Shown piece after piece: positions 42,592 to 51,640 of a DNA stretch of 64,000 nucleotides. A program made the translations under genes and the position numbers. The notes under the pieces were generated by a model, which was not told the origin of the DNA, ran no database searches, and saw only the letters and a program-made list of their open reading frames with translations. Each line of letters opens with the position of its first letter. The first letter of the stretch is position 1. The stretch comes from Streptomyces nitrosporeus (GTDB taxonomy: Bacteria > Actinomycetota > Actinomycetes > Streptomycetales > Streptomycetaceae). The DNA lies in NCBI RefSeq assembly GCF_008704555.1, contig NZ_CP023702.1, positions 6,804,001 to 6,868,000 of the forward strand. Reading direction: 5' to 3'.

Positions 42592-43617
42592 TCAGAGCAC
42601 GCACTGGGCCTCGGCGTAGCGCTCGGCCGGGACCGTCTTCAGGGTCTCGACCGCCGCGCCCAGCGGCACCATCGTGATGTCCGTACCGCGCAGCGCCGTC
42701 AGCATGCCGAACTCACCGCGGTGCGCCGCCTCCACCGCGTGCCATCCGAACCGGGTGGCCAGCACCCGGTCGTACGCGGTCGGGGTGCCGCCGCGCTGGA
42801 CGTGGCCCAGGATCACCGGCCGGGCCTCCTTGCCCAGGCGGTGCTCCAGCTCACCGGAGAGCTGTGTGGCCACACCGGCGAACCGCTCGTGGCCGTAGAC
42901 GTCCGTGGTGCCCTGGGCGAACTCCATCGTGCCCTCACGCGGCTTGGCGCCCTCCGCGACGACCACGATCGCGAACTTCTTGCCGTCCGAGAAACGCTGT
43001 CCCACGAGCGCGGTCAGCTCGTCGATGTCGAAGGGCCGCTCGGGTACGACGATCGCGTGCGCGCCGGCCGCCATGCCCGAGTGCAGGGCGATCCAGCCGG
43101 TGTGGCGGCCCATGACCTCGACGATCAGCACCCGCTGGTGCGACTCCGCCGTCGTCTTCAGCCGGTCCAGGGCCTCCGTGGCGACCCCGACGGCCGTGTC
43201 GAAGCCGAAGGTGACGTCGGTCGAGGCGATATCGTTGTCGATCGTCTTGGGGACACCCACGATGGGCAGACCCGCCTCGGAGAGCAGATGGGCCGCCTTC
43301 AGCGTGCCCTCGCCGCCGATCGGGATGATCGCGTCCAGACCCAGGTCGGCGACATGGCCCTTCGCCCGCTCCACCCCGTCACGCAGATGCGCCGGCTGGA
43401 CCCGGGAAGAGCCGAGGATGGTGCCGCCGCGGGCGAGGATGCCGCCCACCGCGTCGAGGTCCAGTTTGCGGTAGTCGCACTCGAGGAGGCCCTTCCAGCC
43501 GTCGTGGAAGCCGATGACCTCGTCGCCGTGGTCGACCACCGCGCGGTGCACGACGGAACGGATGACGGCGTTGAGGCCGGGGCAGTCGCCGCCGGAGGTG
43601 AGTACACCAATTCGCAT
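42592..43617 (-). CDS. pfkA: ATP-dependent 6-phosphofructokinase
   Basis: A 341-residue glycolytic kinase. MRIGVLTSGGDCPGLNAVIR is the nucleotide-binding start, and IIPIGGEGTLKAA near residue 100 has the Gly typical of ATP users (PPi-type enzymes have Asp there). PKTIDNDIASTDVTFGFDTA near 120 carries the catalytic Asp, and EVMGRHTGWIAL near 165 binds fructose 6-phosphate. ATG at 43617 is used. It is a single gene between ctaG and the murT-gatD operon. Confidence 0.95.
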   Translation of the reverse strand: MRIGVLTSGGDCPGLNAVIRSVVHRAVVDHGDEVIGFHDGWKGLLECDYRKLDLDAVGGILARGGTILGSSRVQPAHLRDGVERAKGHVADLGLDAIIPIGGEGTLKAAHLLSEAGLPIVGVPKTIDNDIASTDVTFGFDTAVGVATEALDRLKTTAESHQRVLIVEVMGRHTGWIALHSGMAAGAHAIVVPERPFDIDELTALVGQRFSDGKKFAIVVVAEGAKPREGTMEFAQGTTDVYGHERFAGVATQLSGELEHRLGKEARPVILGHVQRGGTPTAYDRVLATRFGWHAVEAAHRGEFGMLTALRGTDITMVPLGAAVETLKTVPAERYAEAQCVL

Positions 43618-43794
43618 TGCCCGGGAAACCTTTGCAACGTGGGCCGACGACCGGACCACGTCGTCCGGTTGGATCCCGCCACCCTACCGGCGCAAGGTGT
43701 ACCTGCCGAACCAGCCGTCCGACTGCTGGACGTCCACCAGCCGTCCACGGAACCCCGCGCGGACGGACAGCCCGTCAGGAGGGCGTGCCCGCAA

Positions 43795-43825
43795 GGGCTC
43801 CGGACTCCCCTTTCGTCCGGAGCCC
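43795..43825 (-). terminator. Terminator after gatD
   Basis: An 11-bp stem (GGGCTCCGGAC at 43795-43805, complement at 43815-43825) with a 9-nt loop. A second weaker GGGCGG/CCGCCC pair at 43856-43873 stands directly after the stop. Confidence 0.75.
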
Positions 43826-43876
43826 CGGGAGAGTGCGACGGCCGGTGGACGTACCGGGCGGAAAGGACCGCCCGCG

Positions 43877-44605
43877 TCAGGCGGGCTGGGTCGCCGACGC
43901 GATCCGCTCGGCCCGCAGCGCCTCGTACCAGCGGTCGTCGCAGGGCGGCAGCGCGTTCACGTCGAGGGCCAGCTTCAGCAGGTGGTCGGCGATCAGCGGG
44001 TTGCGCGCCAGCACCGGACCGTGCATGTAGGTGCCGAACACCGTGTCGCTGTACGCGCCCTCGGTACCGTCCCCGGTGCCGTTGCCCCGGCCGATCCGGG
44101 TCCGGGCGAAGGGCTTGGCCGCCGGGCCGAGGTGGGTGACGCCCTGGTGGTTCTCGAACCCGGTCAGCGGCGGCAGCCCGAGCGCCGGGTCGATGTCCCC
44201 GAGCACGTCACCGACGCACCGGGCGCCCTCGCCGCGGGTGGAGACGACGTCGAGCAGCCCGAGACCGGGCTCGCGTTCACCGAGGTCGTTGACGAACTCG
44301 TGGCCGAGGATCTGGTAGCCCGCGCAGACCGAGAAGATGATCGCCCCGTTGGACGCGGCCCGGTGCAGCCCGCCGTCCCGGCGCAGCCGCTCCGCGGCCA
44401 GCCGCTGGGGCCGGTCCTCACCGCCCCCGATCAGGTAGATGTCACCCGAGGTCGGGATGGCCTGGTCGCTGCGTACGTCGACGCGGTGCACGTCCAGGCC
44501 GCGCTGACGGGCCCGGCGCTCCACCACGAGCGCGTTGCCCTGGTCGCCGTAGGTGCTGAGGAGGTCGGGGTAGACCCACACCAGCCGCAGGCCGTTGTTG
44601 CTCAT
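43877..44605 (-). CDS. gatD: Lipid II isoglutaminyl synthase glutaminase subunit GatD
   Basis: A 242-residue class I glutamine amidotransferase of the CobB/CobQ-like type. The nucleophile elbow IIFSVCAGYQILGHEF (Cys near residue 95) and the His in YMHGPVLARNP near 200 give the catalytic pair. It supplies ammonia to MurT for amidation of D-Glu in lipid II. ATG at 44605 follows GAGAGGAC. It lies 31 nt after murT on the same strand, the usual operon. Confidence 0.92.
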   Translation of the reverse strand: MSNNGLRLVWVYPDLLSTYGDQGNALVVERRARQRGLDVHRVDVRSDQAIPTSGDIYLIGGGEDRPQRLAAERLRRDGGLHRAASNGAIIFSVCAGYQILGHEFVNDLGEREPGLGLLDVVSTRGEGARCVGDVLGDIDPALGLPPLTGFENHQGVTHLGPAAKPFARTRIGRGNGTGDGTEGAYSDTVFGTYMHGPVLARNPLIADHLLKLALDVNALPPCDDRWYEALRAERIASATQPA

Positions 44606-44636
44606 GCTTCGTCCTCTCATGTAGCCGGCGCGGGGG

Positions 44637-45875
44637 TCAGTTGCCGACACGGCGGCGCAGATCCTGGAAGGCGGTGTAATTGGCGATGACCTCGATGCGG
44701 CCCGGCGGAGCCATCTGGACGGCCTCGTCCAGCGTCTCGCAGACACGGAAGTCCAGTCCGGCGACCTCCAGGCGGACCGCCAGGTCCAGCTTGCGGTCAC
44801 CGAGCACGAAGATCGGGTGGCCCTGGAGCTGGGGGTAGTCCACATCCCACAGCCAGGAGGTGTCCGTGCCGTCGGCGCCCCGGGCGTTGACGGACAGGAT
44901 CACCGGGGTGGGCGGCGGGTCGATCAGGGAGAACGTCTCCAGCCAGCCGGCGGGGTTCTTCGCCAGCAGGAGCCGTAGCTCGCGGTTCAGATAGGTGATC
45001 ACGTCGTAGCGGCCGGCCACGGCCTGCACCTGGTACATCCGCTCCAGGGCGACCTGCGGCGGCACCCCGAAGACCGCGGCGACGGCCGCCGAGCTGGTGG
45101 CGTTCGCCTTGTTGGCGCGGCCCGGCAGCTGGAGGTGGATCGGCCACGCGGAACCGTGCGGGTCCAGGACGTAGTCACCGTTGAGCGCCCAGCTCGGCGC
45201 GGGGCGGCGGAAACCGCACTGACCGCAGAACCAGTCGTCACCGGGGCGCTGCATCACACCGCCGCAGGACGGGCAGGACCAGGCGTCGTCCTTCCACGCC
45301 TGCCCCGCGGCGACCCACACCACATTGGGCGAGGAGGACGCGGCCCAGACGACCAGCGGGTCGTCGGCGTTGGCCACGATCACGGCCTTCGAGCCGGACA
45401 GGCCCTCGCGCCACGTCTCGGCCAGCATCCGGGTCTCCGCGGCGCGGTCCAGCTGGTCGCGGGAGAGGTTCAGCAGGGCGATCACCTTCGGCGTGGTGTC
45501 ACGCGCCACACCGGCCAGGTACTTCTCGTCGACCTCGATCACGCCGTACTGCGCGTCCGAGCCGCCCGCCAGGGCGGAGGTGATCCCCGCCGGCATGTTG
45601 GCGCCCAGCGCGTTCGACACGACGGGCCCCGCGGCCCCCAGGGCCTCCGCGATCAGCCGTGTGGTGGTCGTCTTGCCGTTCGTCGCGGACACCAGGACCA
45701 CGTCCAGGTGCTGTGCCAGCCGCCCCAGCAGGTCGGGGTCGAGCTTGAGCGCCACCCGGCCGCCGATCACCGATCCGCTGCCGCGCCCCGCAGCGCGCGA
45801 CACCGCCGCCGCGGCCTTGCCCGCCGTCACGGCGAGCTTGGCCCGCGGCGACAACGGCTCCGTGTTGCCTGCCAT
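44637..45875 (-). CDS. murT: Lipid II isoglutaminyl synthase Mur-ligase subunit MurT
   Basis: A 412-residue Mur ligase-like enzyme. The ATP loop VVLVSATNGKTTTTRLIAEA is near residue 65. A four-Cys zinc ribbon is seen as CPSCGGVMQ then CGQCGFRRP near residues 210-230, and the C-terminal DUF1727 includes ARGADGTDTSWLWDVDY near 335. With GatD it amidates the alpha-carboxylate of D-Glu in lipid II, a modification general in actinobacteria. ATG at 45875 follows AAGGAGG. Confidence 0.94.
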   Translation of the reverse strand: MAGNTEPLSPRAKLAVTAGKAAAAVSRAAGRGSGSVIGGRVALKLDPDLLGRLAQHLDVVLVSATNGKTTTTRLIAEALGAAGPVVSNALGANMPAGITSALAGGSDAQYGVIEVDEKYLAGVARDTTPKVIALLNLSRDQLDRAAETRMLAETWREGLSGSKAVIVANADDPLVVWAASSSPNVVWVAAGQAWKDDAWSCPSCGGVMQRPGDDWFCGQCGFRRPAPSWALNGDYVLDPHGSAWPIHLQLPGRANKANATSSAAVAAVFGVPPQVALERMYQVQAVAGRYDVITYLNRELRLLLAKNPAGWLETFSLIDPPPTPVILSVNARGADGTDTSWLWDVDYPQLQGHPIFVLGDRKLDLAVRLEVAGLDFRVCETLDEAVQMAPPGRIEVIANYTAFQDLRRRVGN

Positions 45876-45969
45876 CGTCCTAGATCCTCCTTGCGTGAGT
45901 CCGCGTCCCAGCCTATCGATGTCCAGCACCGCGACCGCACCACGGCACCACGGCGAACGCGGAGGTCAC

Positions 45970-46536
45970 ATGGAACGTACGCTGCTCCCCATGCGAAAAC
46001 GCCCGATCCCCGGCAGTTCCGGGCTGGTCCGTCCGCTGAGTCTGTTCAGGGACCCGGTGCTGCACGGCCCGTGCGACGAGGTCACCGATTTCGGCCCGTC
46101 CCTCGCCGGACTTGTCGAGGACATGTTCGCCACGATGTACGCGGCGAACGGCGTCGGGCTCGCCGCCAACCAGATCGGCGTCCCGCTCCGGGTCTTCGTC
46201 TACGACTGTCCGGACGACGAGGAACGCAGGCATCTCGGCCACATCGTCAATCCGGTGCTGGTGGAGGCGGACGGCATCACCGTACGCGGTCCCGAGGGGT
46301 GCCTGTCGCTGCCGGGCCTCGAAGCGGGCACCCCGCGCTTCGACCACGCGGTGGTCGAGGGTGTGACGGCGGCGGGCGAGCCGCTGCGGGTCACCGGCAC
46401 CGGCTGGTTCGCCCGCTGCCTCCAGCACGAGTGCGACCACCTGGAGGGCATGGTCTACCCGGACCGGCTGACCGGACTGCGTCACCGGCGGGTGATGCGC
46501 GCGGCCCGGCGTGCGCCCTGGGCCCGAGAGGGCTGA
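45970..46536 (+). CDS. def: Peptide deformylase
   Basis: A 188-residue metalloenzyme that removes N-formyl groups from nascent proteins. All three motifs are present: GVGLAANQIG near residue 64, EGCLSLPG near 112, and QHECDHLEG near 155 (Cys and two His bind Fe). ATG at 45970 follows GGAGG. The N-terminus MERTLLPMRKRPIPGSSG is slightly extended. It is divergent from murT. An internal ATG 21 nt downstream is a possible alternative start. Confidence 0.95.
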   Translation: MERTLLPMRKRPIPGSSGLVRPLSLFRDPVLHGPCDEVTDFGPSLAGLVEDMFATMYAANGVGLAANQIGVPLRVFVYDCPDDEERRHLGHIVNPVLVEADGITVRGPEGCLSLPGLEAGTPRFDHAVVEGVTAAGEPLRVTGTGWFARCLQHECDHLEGMVYPDRLTGLRHRRVMRAARRAPWAREG

Positions 46537-46548
46537 CGCGGGGGCGAC

Positions 46549-46580
46549 GGGCCCCTCGGGAGGCAGCCGGGGAGGGGCCC
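46549..46580. terminator. Bidirectional terminator between def and the TetR gene
   Basis: GGGCCCCTC at 46549-46557 and GAGGGGCCC at 46572-46580 form a 9-bp stem between convergent genes. Confidence 0.75.
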
Positions 46581-46603
46581 GGCGGGCCCCGGGCCGTGCG
46601 GTC

Positions 46604-47260
46604 TCAGAAGGCCGGGCCGTCCGGCAGGTCGCCCGCCTCGGCCAGCCGGCCCCAGAGCAGGTCCGCCAGGCTGCGGACCAACTGCTCGCGCGAGCACGGG
46701 CGGTCGCCCAGCCACCAGTCGCCGGCCGCGTGCATCATGCCGACGATGCCGTGGCCCCAGATGCGGGCCGTCCGGTCGCCCTCCGGGCCCAGGTCGACAC
46801 GTTCGGCGATCACCTTGCCGAGTTCCTCGCCCAGCCTGCGCAGCAGCGGTGCCGAATGGCGGCCGACGTCGAAGCCCTGCTCGGAGGAGGCCGCCGCGTC
46901 GTCGGACGGGTGCATCAGGAAGCGGTAGACCTGGGGCCGGGCCTCGATCGCCGCCAGGTAGGTGTCCAGCGTCGCCTCGACGCGCTCGCGCCGCCGGGCC
47001 GGCGCGTCCAGCGCGGCCCGCAGCGCGCTCAGCAGCGCGTCGGTGTGGCGCTTGGCGAGCGCGCGGTACAGGCCGCCCTTGTCACCGAAGTGCCGGTAGA
47101 GGATCGGTTTGGTGATCCCGGCCTCGGCCGCGATCGCGTTCATCGACGCCTGCGGTCCGTCCCTGAGCACCACCCGGTCCGCGGCCTCCAGCAGTTCCCG
47201 GCGCCGCTGCTCGGCCGCCGTCCGCTGCCTCTCGGCACCTCGTGTGGTCTCGGTGTCCAT
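46604..47260 (-). CDS. TetR-family transcriptional regulator
   Basis: A 218-residue regulator. The HTH lies at about residues 20-65 (LLEAADRVVLRDGPQASMNA; EAGITKPILYRHFGDKGGLY), followed by a helical ligand domain with a Trp-rich C-terminal part (GDWWLGDRPCSREQL). ATG at 47260 is used. It is divergent from an acyl-CoA dehydrogenase, with a perfect GGTAACA palindrome between, so a repressor of that gene responding to an acyl-CoA or fatty acid is likely (inference). Confidence 0.9.
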   Translation of the reverse strand: MDTETTRGAERQRTAAEQRRRELLEAADRVVLRDGPQASMNAIAAEAGITKPILYRHFGDKGGLYRALAKRHTDALLSALRAALDAPARRRERVEATLDTYLAAIEARPQVYRFLMHPSDDAAASSEQGFDVGRHSAPLLRRLGEELGKVIAERVDLGPEGDRTARIWGHGIVGMMHAAGDWWLGDRPCSREQLVRSLADLLWGRLAEAGDLPDGPAF

Positions 47261-47376
47261 GCCCTGTCTCCCCGCCCCGGCCGGCTGCACTGCGATCTCC
47301 TGACGTCCGGGAAACGTAACACCCTGTGGTGGGCGGCGCGGATCCGCAGCTGACCGGTTGACAGAGGCTACTTGCT

Positions 47377-47406
47377 GGTAACAGACTGTTGTTACCGCAG
47401 GTAACA
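47377..47406. promoter_or_regulatory. TetR-type operator before the acyl-CoA dehydrogenase gene
   Basis: GGTAACA-6nt-TGTTACC at 47377-47396 is a perfect 20-nt palindrome. A third half site, GGTAACA, is at 47400-47406. It is the only strong symmetry in the 179-nt divergent region. Confidence 0.7.
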
Positions 47407-47439
47407 CACGGTGCCGTCCCGAAGGGCATGGAGGGAAAC

Positions 47440-48666
47440 ATGGCCGAGTTCACGCTCGATCTCAACGAGGACCAGAAGCAGGTCCGTGACTGGCTGCACG
47501 GATTCGCCGCGGACGTGATCCGCCCGGCCGCTGCCGAATGGGACGAGCGTGAGGAAACGCCCTGGCCCGTCATCCAGGAGGCCGCCAAGGTCGGGATCTA
47601 CTCCCTCGACTTCTACGCCCAGCAGTTCTTCGACCCTACGGGTCTCGGCATACCCATGGCCATGGAGGAACTGTTCTGGGGCGACGCCGGTATCGCCCTG
47701 TCCATCGTCGGTACCGGCCTGGCGGCCGTCGGCGTCCTCGCCAACGGCACCGAGGAGCAGATCGGCACCTGGATCCCGCAGATGTACGGCGACCCGGACG
47801 ACGTGAAGGTCGCCGCCTTCTGCTCCTCCGAGCCCGACGCGGGCTCGGACGTGGCGTCCATGCGCACCCGCGCGGTCTACGACGAGGCCAAGGACGAGTG
47901 GGTCCTCAACGGCACGAAGACCTGGGCGACCAACGGCGGCATCGCCAACGTCCACGTGGTCGTCGCCGTCGTCGACCCCGAGCTCGGCTCCAAGGGCCAC
48001 GCCTCCTTCATCGTCCCGCCGGCCACCCCGGGCCTCTCCCAGGGCCAGAAGTTCAAGAAGCACGGGATCCGCGCCTCGCACACCGCCGAGGTCGTCCTGG
48101 AGGACGTCCGCGTCCCCGGCCACTGCCTGCTGGGCGGCAAGGACAAGCTGGACGAACGCCTCGCCCGGGCCCGGGAGCGCGCCAGGGCCGGCGGCGAACG
48201 CGTCAAGAACGCCGCGATGGCCACCTTCGAGGCGTCCCGCCCGGCCGTCGGCGCCATGGCGGTCGGCACCGCCCGCGCGGCGTACGAGGTGGCGCTGGAC
48301 TACGCGAAGACCCGCAGCCAGTTCGGCCGTCCGATCATCGACAACCAGGGCATCGCCTTCCAGCTCGCCGACATGCGGACCCGGATCGACGCGGCCCGGC
48401 TGCTGGTGTGGCGCGCCTCCTGGATGGCCACCACCGGCAAGCAGTTCACCTCCGCCGAGGGGTCCATGTCCAAACTCTTCGCCAGCGAGACCGCGAAGGC
48501 CGTCACCGCCCAGGCGGTACAGATCCTCGGAGGCAACGGCTTCACCCGCGAGTACCCGGTCGAGCGGATGCACCGGGACGCCGCGATCTACACCATCTTC
48601 GAGGGGACGAGCGAGATCCAGCGCCTGGTGATCGCCCGCACCCTGTCCGGTATGCAGATCCGCTGA
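47440..48666 (+). CDS. Acyl-CoA dehydrogenase
   Basis: A 408-residue flavoprotein of beta-oxidation type. CSSEPDAGSDVASMRTRA near residue 130 is the FAD/substrate signature. TKTWATNGGIANVHVVVA near 160, RSQFGRPIIDNQGIAFQLAD near 290, and AIYTIFEGTSEIQRLVIAR near 385 (with the catalytic Glu) complete the family pattern. A charged insert of about 20 residues (LDERLARARERARAGGERVK) interrupts the usual helix near 240, a feature of some actinobacterial members. ATG at 47440 follows GAGGGA. The TetR palindrome is just upstream. Confidence 0.93.
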   Translation: MAEFTLDLNEDQKQVRDWLHGFAADVIRPAAAEWDEREETPWPVIQEAAKVGIYSLDFYAQQFFDPTGLGIPMAMEELFWGDAGIALSIVGTGLAAVGVLANGTEEQIGTWIPQMYGDPDDVKVAAFCSSEPDAGSDVASMRTRAVYDEAKDEWVLNGTKTWATNGGIANVHVVVAVVDPELGSKGHASFIVPPATPGLSQGQKFKKHGIRASHTAEVVLEDVRVPGHCLLGGKDKLDERLARARERARAGGERVKNAAMATFEASRPAVGAMAVGTARAAYEVALDYAKTRSQFGRPIIDNQGIAFQLADMRTRIDAARLLVWRASWMATTGKQFTSAEGSMSKLFASETAKAVTAQAVQILGGNGFTREYPVERMHRDAAIYTIFEGTSEIQRLVIARTLSGMQIR

Positions 48667-48676
48667 GGCCGGGTCC

Positions 48677-48699
48677 GGGGGCCGCGTGTCGCGGCCCCC
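48677..48699. terminator. Bidirectional terminator after the acyl-CoA dehydrogenase gene
   Basis: GGGGGCCGCG-TGT-CGCGGCCCCC, a 10-bp stem with a 3-nt loop, lies between convergent genes. Confidence 0.88.
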
Positions 48700-48710
48700 G
48701 CACCGCAGCC

Positions 48711-49202
48711 CTACCGCTGCGGCAGGTTCGCCTCGATCAGGGAGACCACCTCGGGGGCCTCCGGCTCGGTTCCCGGGCGGATGCGGGCGACCGGCTCACC
48801 GGCCGGGGAGATCAGGAACTTCTCGAAGTTCCACTGGACGTCGCCCGCCGCGCCCTCGGCGTCCGCCAGCTTCGTCAGCTCCGCGTACAGCGGGTGCCGG
48901 CCCTCGCCGTTGACCTCGGTCTTCTCCAGCAGCGGGAAGCTCACCCCGTAGGTCGTCGAGCAGAATGTCTCGATCTCGTCGGCGGTGCCCGGCTCCTGCC
49001 CGGCGAACTGGTTGCAGGGGACCCCGATCACGGTGAATCCACGGCTGCCGTACTCCTTCTGGAGCCTTTCCAGACCGGCGTACTGGGGGGTGAGTCCGCA
49101 TTGCGACGCCACGTTGACCAGCAGGACCGCCGAGCCCTCGAAGGCCCCCAGGGTGGTCGGTTCACCGGCCAGCGTGCGCAGTTCGATGTCGTGCAGAGTC
49201 AT
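48711..49202 (-). CDS. Glutathione peroxidase-family thiol peroxidase
   Basis: A 163-residue protein. The peroxidatic Cys is in NVASQCGLTPQYAGLE near residue 35, the second conserved block GVPCNQFAGQEPG near 62 carries Cys and Gln, and WNFEKFLISPAG near 125 contains the catalytic Trp and Asn. It is a Cys (not Sec) enzyme, probably reduced by thioredoxin or mycothiol systems because Streptomyces lacks glutathione. ATG at 49202 follows GAGGAG. A GNAT gene lies 32 nt upstream on the same strand. Confidence 0.93.
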   Translation of the reverse strand: MTLHDIELRTLAGEPTTLGAFEGSAVLLVNVASQCGLTPQYAGLERLQKEYGSRGFTVIGVPCNQFAGQEPGTADEIETFCSTTYGVSFPLLEKTEVNGEGRHPLYAELTKLADAEGAAGDVQWNFEKFLISPAGEPVARIRPGTEPEAPEVVSLIEANLPQR

Positions 49203-49234
49203 GGCTGTACTCCTCGTTCGCGTGACGTCACCGT

Positions 49235-49777
49235 TCATTGTGACGCCCGGTCGGCAAGGGGTCCGATCATCTTGTAGTAGAAGGTGGTCGCCTTCAGGAC
49301 ACCCCCCGGATCCATGGCGTACGACGGTACGGACCCGCACTCCGTCCAGCCCGCCGACCTGTACAGCGCCTCGGCGGGAGATCCCGTCTCGGTGTCCAGC
49401 ACCAGCAAGGACAGCCCCTGGCCCGGAGCCGAGCGCTCGACGGCGCCGAGCAGCGCCCTGCCCACGCCCCGGCCGCGGGCCGACGGGCGGACCATCAGCT
49501 TGGTGACCTCCGCGCGATGGCGGGCGTTGGGCAGGCTCTCCCGGGCCAGCCCGATCGTGCCGGCCGGCCGGCCGTCCTCCCGGGCGATCCACACCTGGTG
49601 GCCGCCGGTCTCCACGGAGGCGGCGCGCCTGCGCCACCACTCGGCGGCGTCGTCCCGGGCGAGCGGTGCGAGAAATCCCACGGAGGCCCCTTCCTCCACG
49701 GTCTCGACCAGCAGGGCGGCCAGTTCATCGGCGTAGGTGACCAGTTCGGGTCCGGTCACGGTGACGATCTCGGTCAT
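49235..49777 (-). CDS. GNAT-family N-acetyltransferase
   Basis: A 180-residue GNAT. KLMVRPSARGRGVGRALLGA near residue 95 is the acetyl-CoA motif, and TGSPAEALYRSAGWTECGSV near 130 is motif B. The final YAMDPGGVLKATTFYYKMIG resembles the ending of Streptomyces GNATs with amine or antibiotic-like substrates, but the acceptor is unknown. It precedes the peroxidase gene on the same strand with a short gap. Confidence 0.87.
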   Translation of the reverse strand: MTEIVTVTGPELVTYADELAALLVETVEEGASVGFLAPLARDDAAEWWRRRAASVETGGHQVWIAREDGRPAGTIGLARESLPNARHRAEVTKLMVRPSARGRGVGRALLGAVERSAPGQGLSLLVLDTETGSPAEALYRSAGWTECGSVPSYAMDPGGVLKATTFYYKMIGPLADRASQ

Positions 49778-49813
49778 GCGGTGGTCCTGCCTCTCACGTA
49801 CACGGCGGGACCA

Positions 49814-51193
49814 TCATCCAGGCCCGCCCGCGCCCGCGGGGCCCCGCCCCTCCTCCGGCACCGGAGGTTTCGCCGCGGCCGGCCGCTCCAGCCGGAGCGT
49901 GAGCACGTAGGAGACCACCACCGCGACGATCACGAGCGGCATGACGGTGACCCCCTCACCGCCCAGCAGCAGTGTCGCCAGCAGGACCGAGGTCATCGGG
50001 AGCCGCAGCATGGCCGCCGACATGGAGCCGATCCCCATCGCGAACCCGGCCGTCGGGTCCAGGCCGGGCAGATGCGCGAGCGCCAGCCCGCCCGCCGCGC
50101 CCACGAACATCGCCGGGAAGACCGGCCCGCCCCGCAGGGCGCCCAGCGAGACGCAGTACGCCAGCGACTTGCAGAGGACGAGGACCACGAGGGTGCCCGC
50201 CGAGTAGCCGCCGGCCGCGGCGATCAGCGGGCCGAGGGCGGTCTGGCCCGAGAAGAGGACCTCGGACGCCTCCCGGCCCGTGCTCTGCGCGTACAGCAGG
50301 GCGAGCACCCCGACGGCCAGGCCCGCCACCACGGAGGCGGCCACCGTCGCCCGCTCCACCCGCTCCTGCAGCAGCAGCGACAGCCGTCTGATGCCCGTGC
50401 CGGCGCAGGCCGCGGCGACCCCCAGCACGACGGCCCACCCGAACCCGGCCACGGTGGGCTGCCCGGCGTGCGGCACGTCGGGCAGCGTCAGGGAGAAGGT
50501 GCCCAGCCCGGTCCACGAGCCCAGGCCGATGAAGATGAGGGAGCCGACTCCGGAGGCGAGCAGTCCGGGCACGAGCACCAGCGCGAGCGTCATCCCGGCG
50601 ACCCCGGACGCCTCCATCAGCAGGAAGGCTCCGAGGAGCGGCGACCCCAGCAGGGCGCTCACCGCGGCAAAGCTCCCGGCCGCCCCCACCAGGGTGCGGG
50701 CGCCCGGTTCGACACCGGGCCGCAGGAGGCGCACCACGTACACGGCCAGCCCGCCGCCGAGGGCGATCAGCGGCGCCTCCGGGCCGAGTACCGCGCCCAG
50801 CCCCAGCGACGCCAGGGCGGCGAGGGCGATCCCCGGGAGCTCTCGGGCGCCGGGCACCGGGCCGGAGGCGGCCATGCCCTCGGCGGGCCGGTGGCCTCCC
50901 GAGCCGGGGAGGTGACGGATGGCCAGCCCCGTCAGCAGACCGGCCGCGGCGAGCAGGGGGACCGGCCACCACGCGGGTGTGCCGTCCAGGCCCACGGCCC
51001 GGGGGAGGTCGTCGTACACCAGCGACTGCGACTCGTGCACGAGCGCCAGGAAGCCGAACGCCGCGGCCGAGACGGGCACCCCCAGGGCGGCCACCGTGAC
51101 CAGCAGCACGGCGTACTCCCGGCTGCGCAGAACCGCGAGCGGGTCACGGGCCCCCGCGCCCGGTACTCCTGCGGGTCCGGCCGGCACGGTCAT
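49814..51193 (-). CDS. ClC-family chloride channel or transporter
   Basis: A 459-residue membrane protein with about 12 hydrophobic segments. GAVLGPEAPLIALGGG near residue 120 corresponds to the GxEGP motif: the gating Glu is kept, although Arg is replaced by Pro and the next Gly by Ala. SLGALRGGPVFPAMFVGAAGG near 355 is the GxFxP motif. The first selectivity element reads PGSGGHRPAEG instead of GSGIP. These departures suggest an atypical selectivity. ATG at 51193 follows GAGGAG. No CBS domain is present. Confidence 0.88.
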   Translation of the reverse strand: MTVPAGPAGVPGAGARDPLAVLRSREYAVLLVTVAALGVPVSAAAFGFLALVHESQSLVYDDLPRAVGLDGTPAWWPVPLLAAAGLLTGLAIRHLPGSGGHRPAEGMAASGPVPGARELPGIALAALASLGLGAVLGPEAPLIALGGGLAVYVVRLLRPGVEPGARTLVGAAGSFAAVSALLGSPLLGAFLLMEASGVAGMTLALVLVPGLLASGVGSLIFIGLGSWTGLGTFSLTLPDVPHAGQPTVAGFGWAVVLGVAAACAGTGIRRLSLLLQERVERATVAASVVAGLAVGVLALLYAQSTGREASEVLFSGQTALGPLIAAAGGYSAGTLVVLVLCKSLAYCVSLGALRGGPVFPAMFVGAAGGLALAHLPGLDPTAGFAMGIGSMSAAMLRLPMTSVLLATLLLGGEGVTVMPLVIVAVVVSYVLTLRLERPAAAKPPVPEEGRGPAGAGGPG

Positions 51194-51400
51194 GGTCTCC
51201 TCGCCTTCGGGCCCGGCGGAGACGCACGTCCCGCAGGGCTCACACGGTGATACCACGATGTGCCGTCATGTCCGGGATGTACGCACGGGAGGGCGGGGCG
51301 GATCCCACGATCCGGCACCCGGGCGCGTGGCCCCCGGACACGTGCGCCCCCGGACACACGCGGCTCCCGGACCGAGCCGCGCGGATGCGAGGATGCCCGG

Positions 51401-51631
51401 ATGGAACACCCGGAGCCGCTCCCAGGCCTGCTGCCCGACACGGCCCCCGACACCCTGAGGCCCGCCCCGCGCCGGCCCGTGCGGTGCGCCCTGTGCGGGC
51501 GCCCGCTCACCGGCGCGCAGTCACGCCGGACCGGGCTGGGCCCGGCCTGCGACGCCAAACTGCATCCGGCGGGGGCGGACATCCCCACCCGCCGTCACGA
51601 GGTCGACCAGGAGCCGCTGCCCGGCACCTGA
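51401..51631 (+). CDS. Small Cys-motif protein of the DUF6011 type
   Basis: A 76-residue protein with a compact putative zinc-binding core: CALCGRPLTGAQSRRTGLGP followed by AC. The core is flanked by Pro-rich arms. The pattern CxxCGRxLT, then SRRxGxGPxC, matches the DUF6011 family widely found in Streptomyces and their phages (family knowledge). The function is unknown. ATG at 51401 has only a weak ribosome site. It is convergent with the thioesterase gene, and a three-unit tandem repeat fills the gap. Confidence 0.75.
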   Translation: MEHPEPLPGLLPDTAPDTLRPAPRRPVRCALCGRPLTGAQSRRTGLGPACDAKLHPAGADIPTRRHEVDQEPLPGT

Positions 51632-51640
51632 GACGACGTT

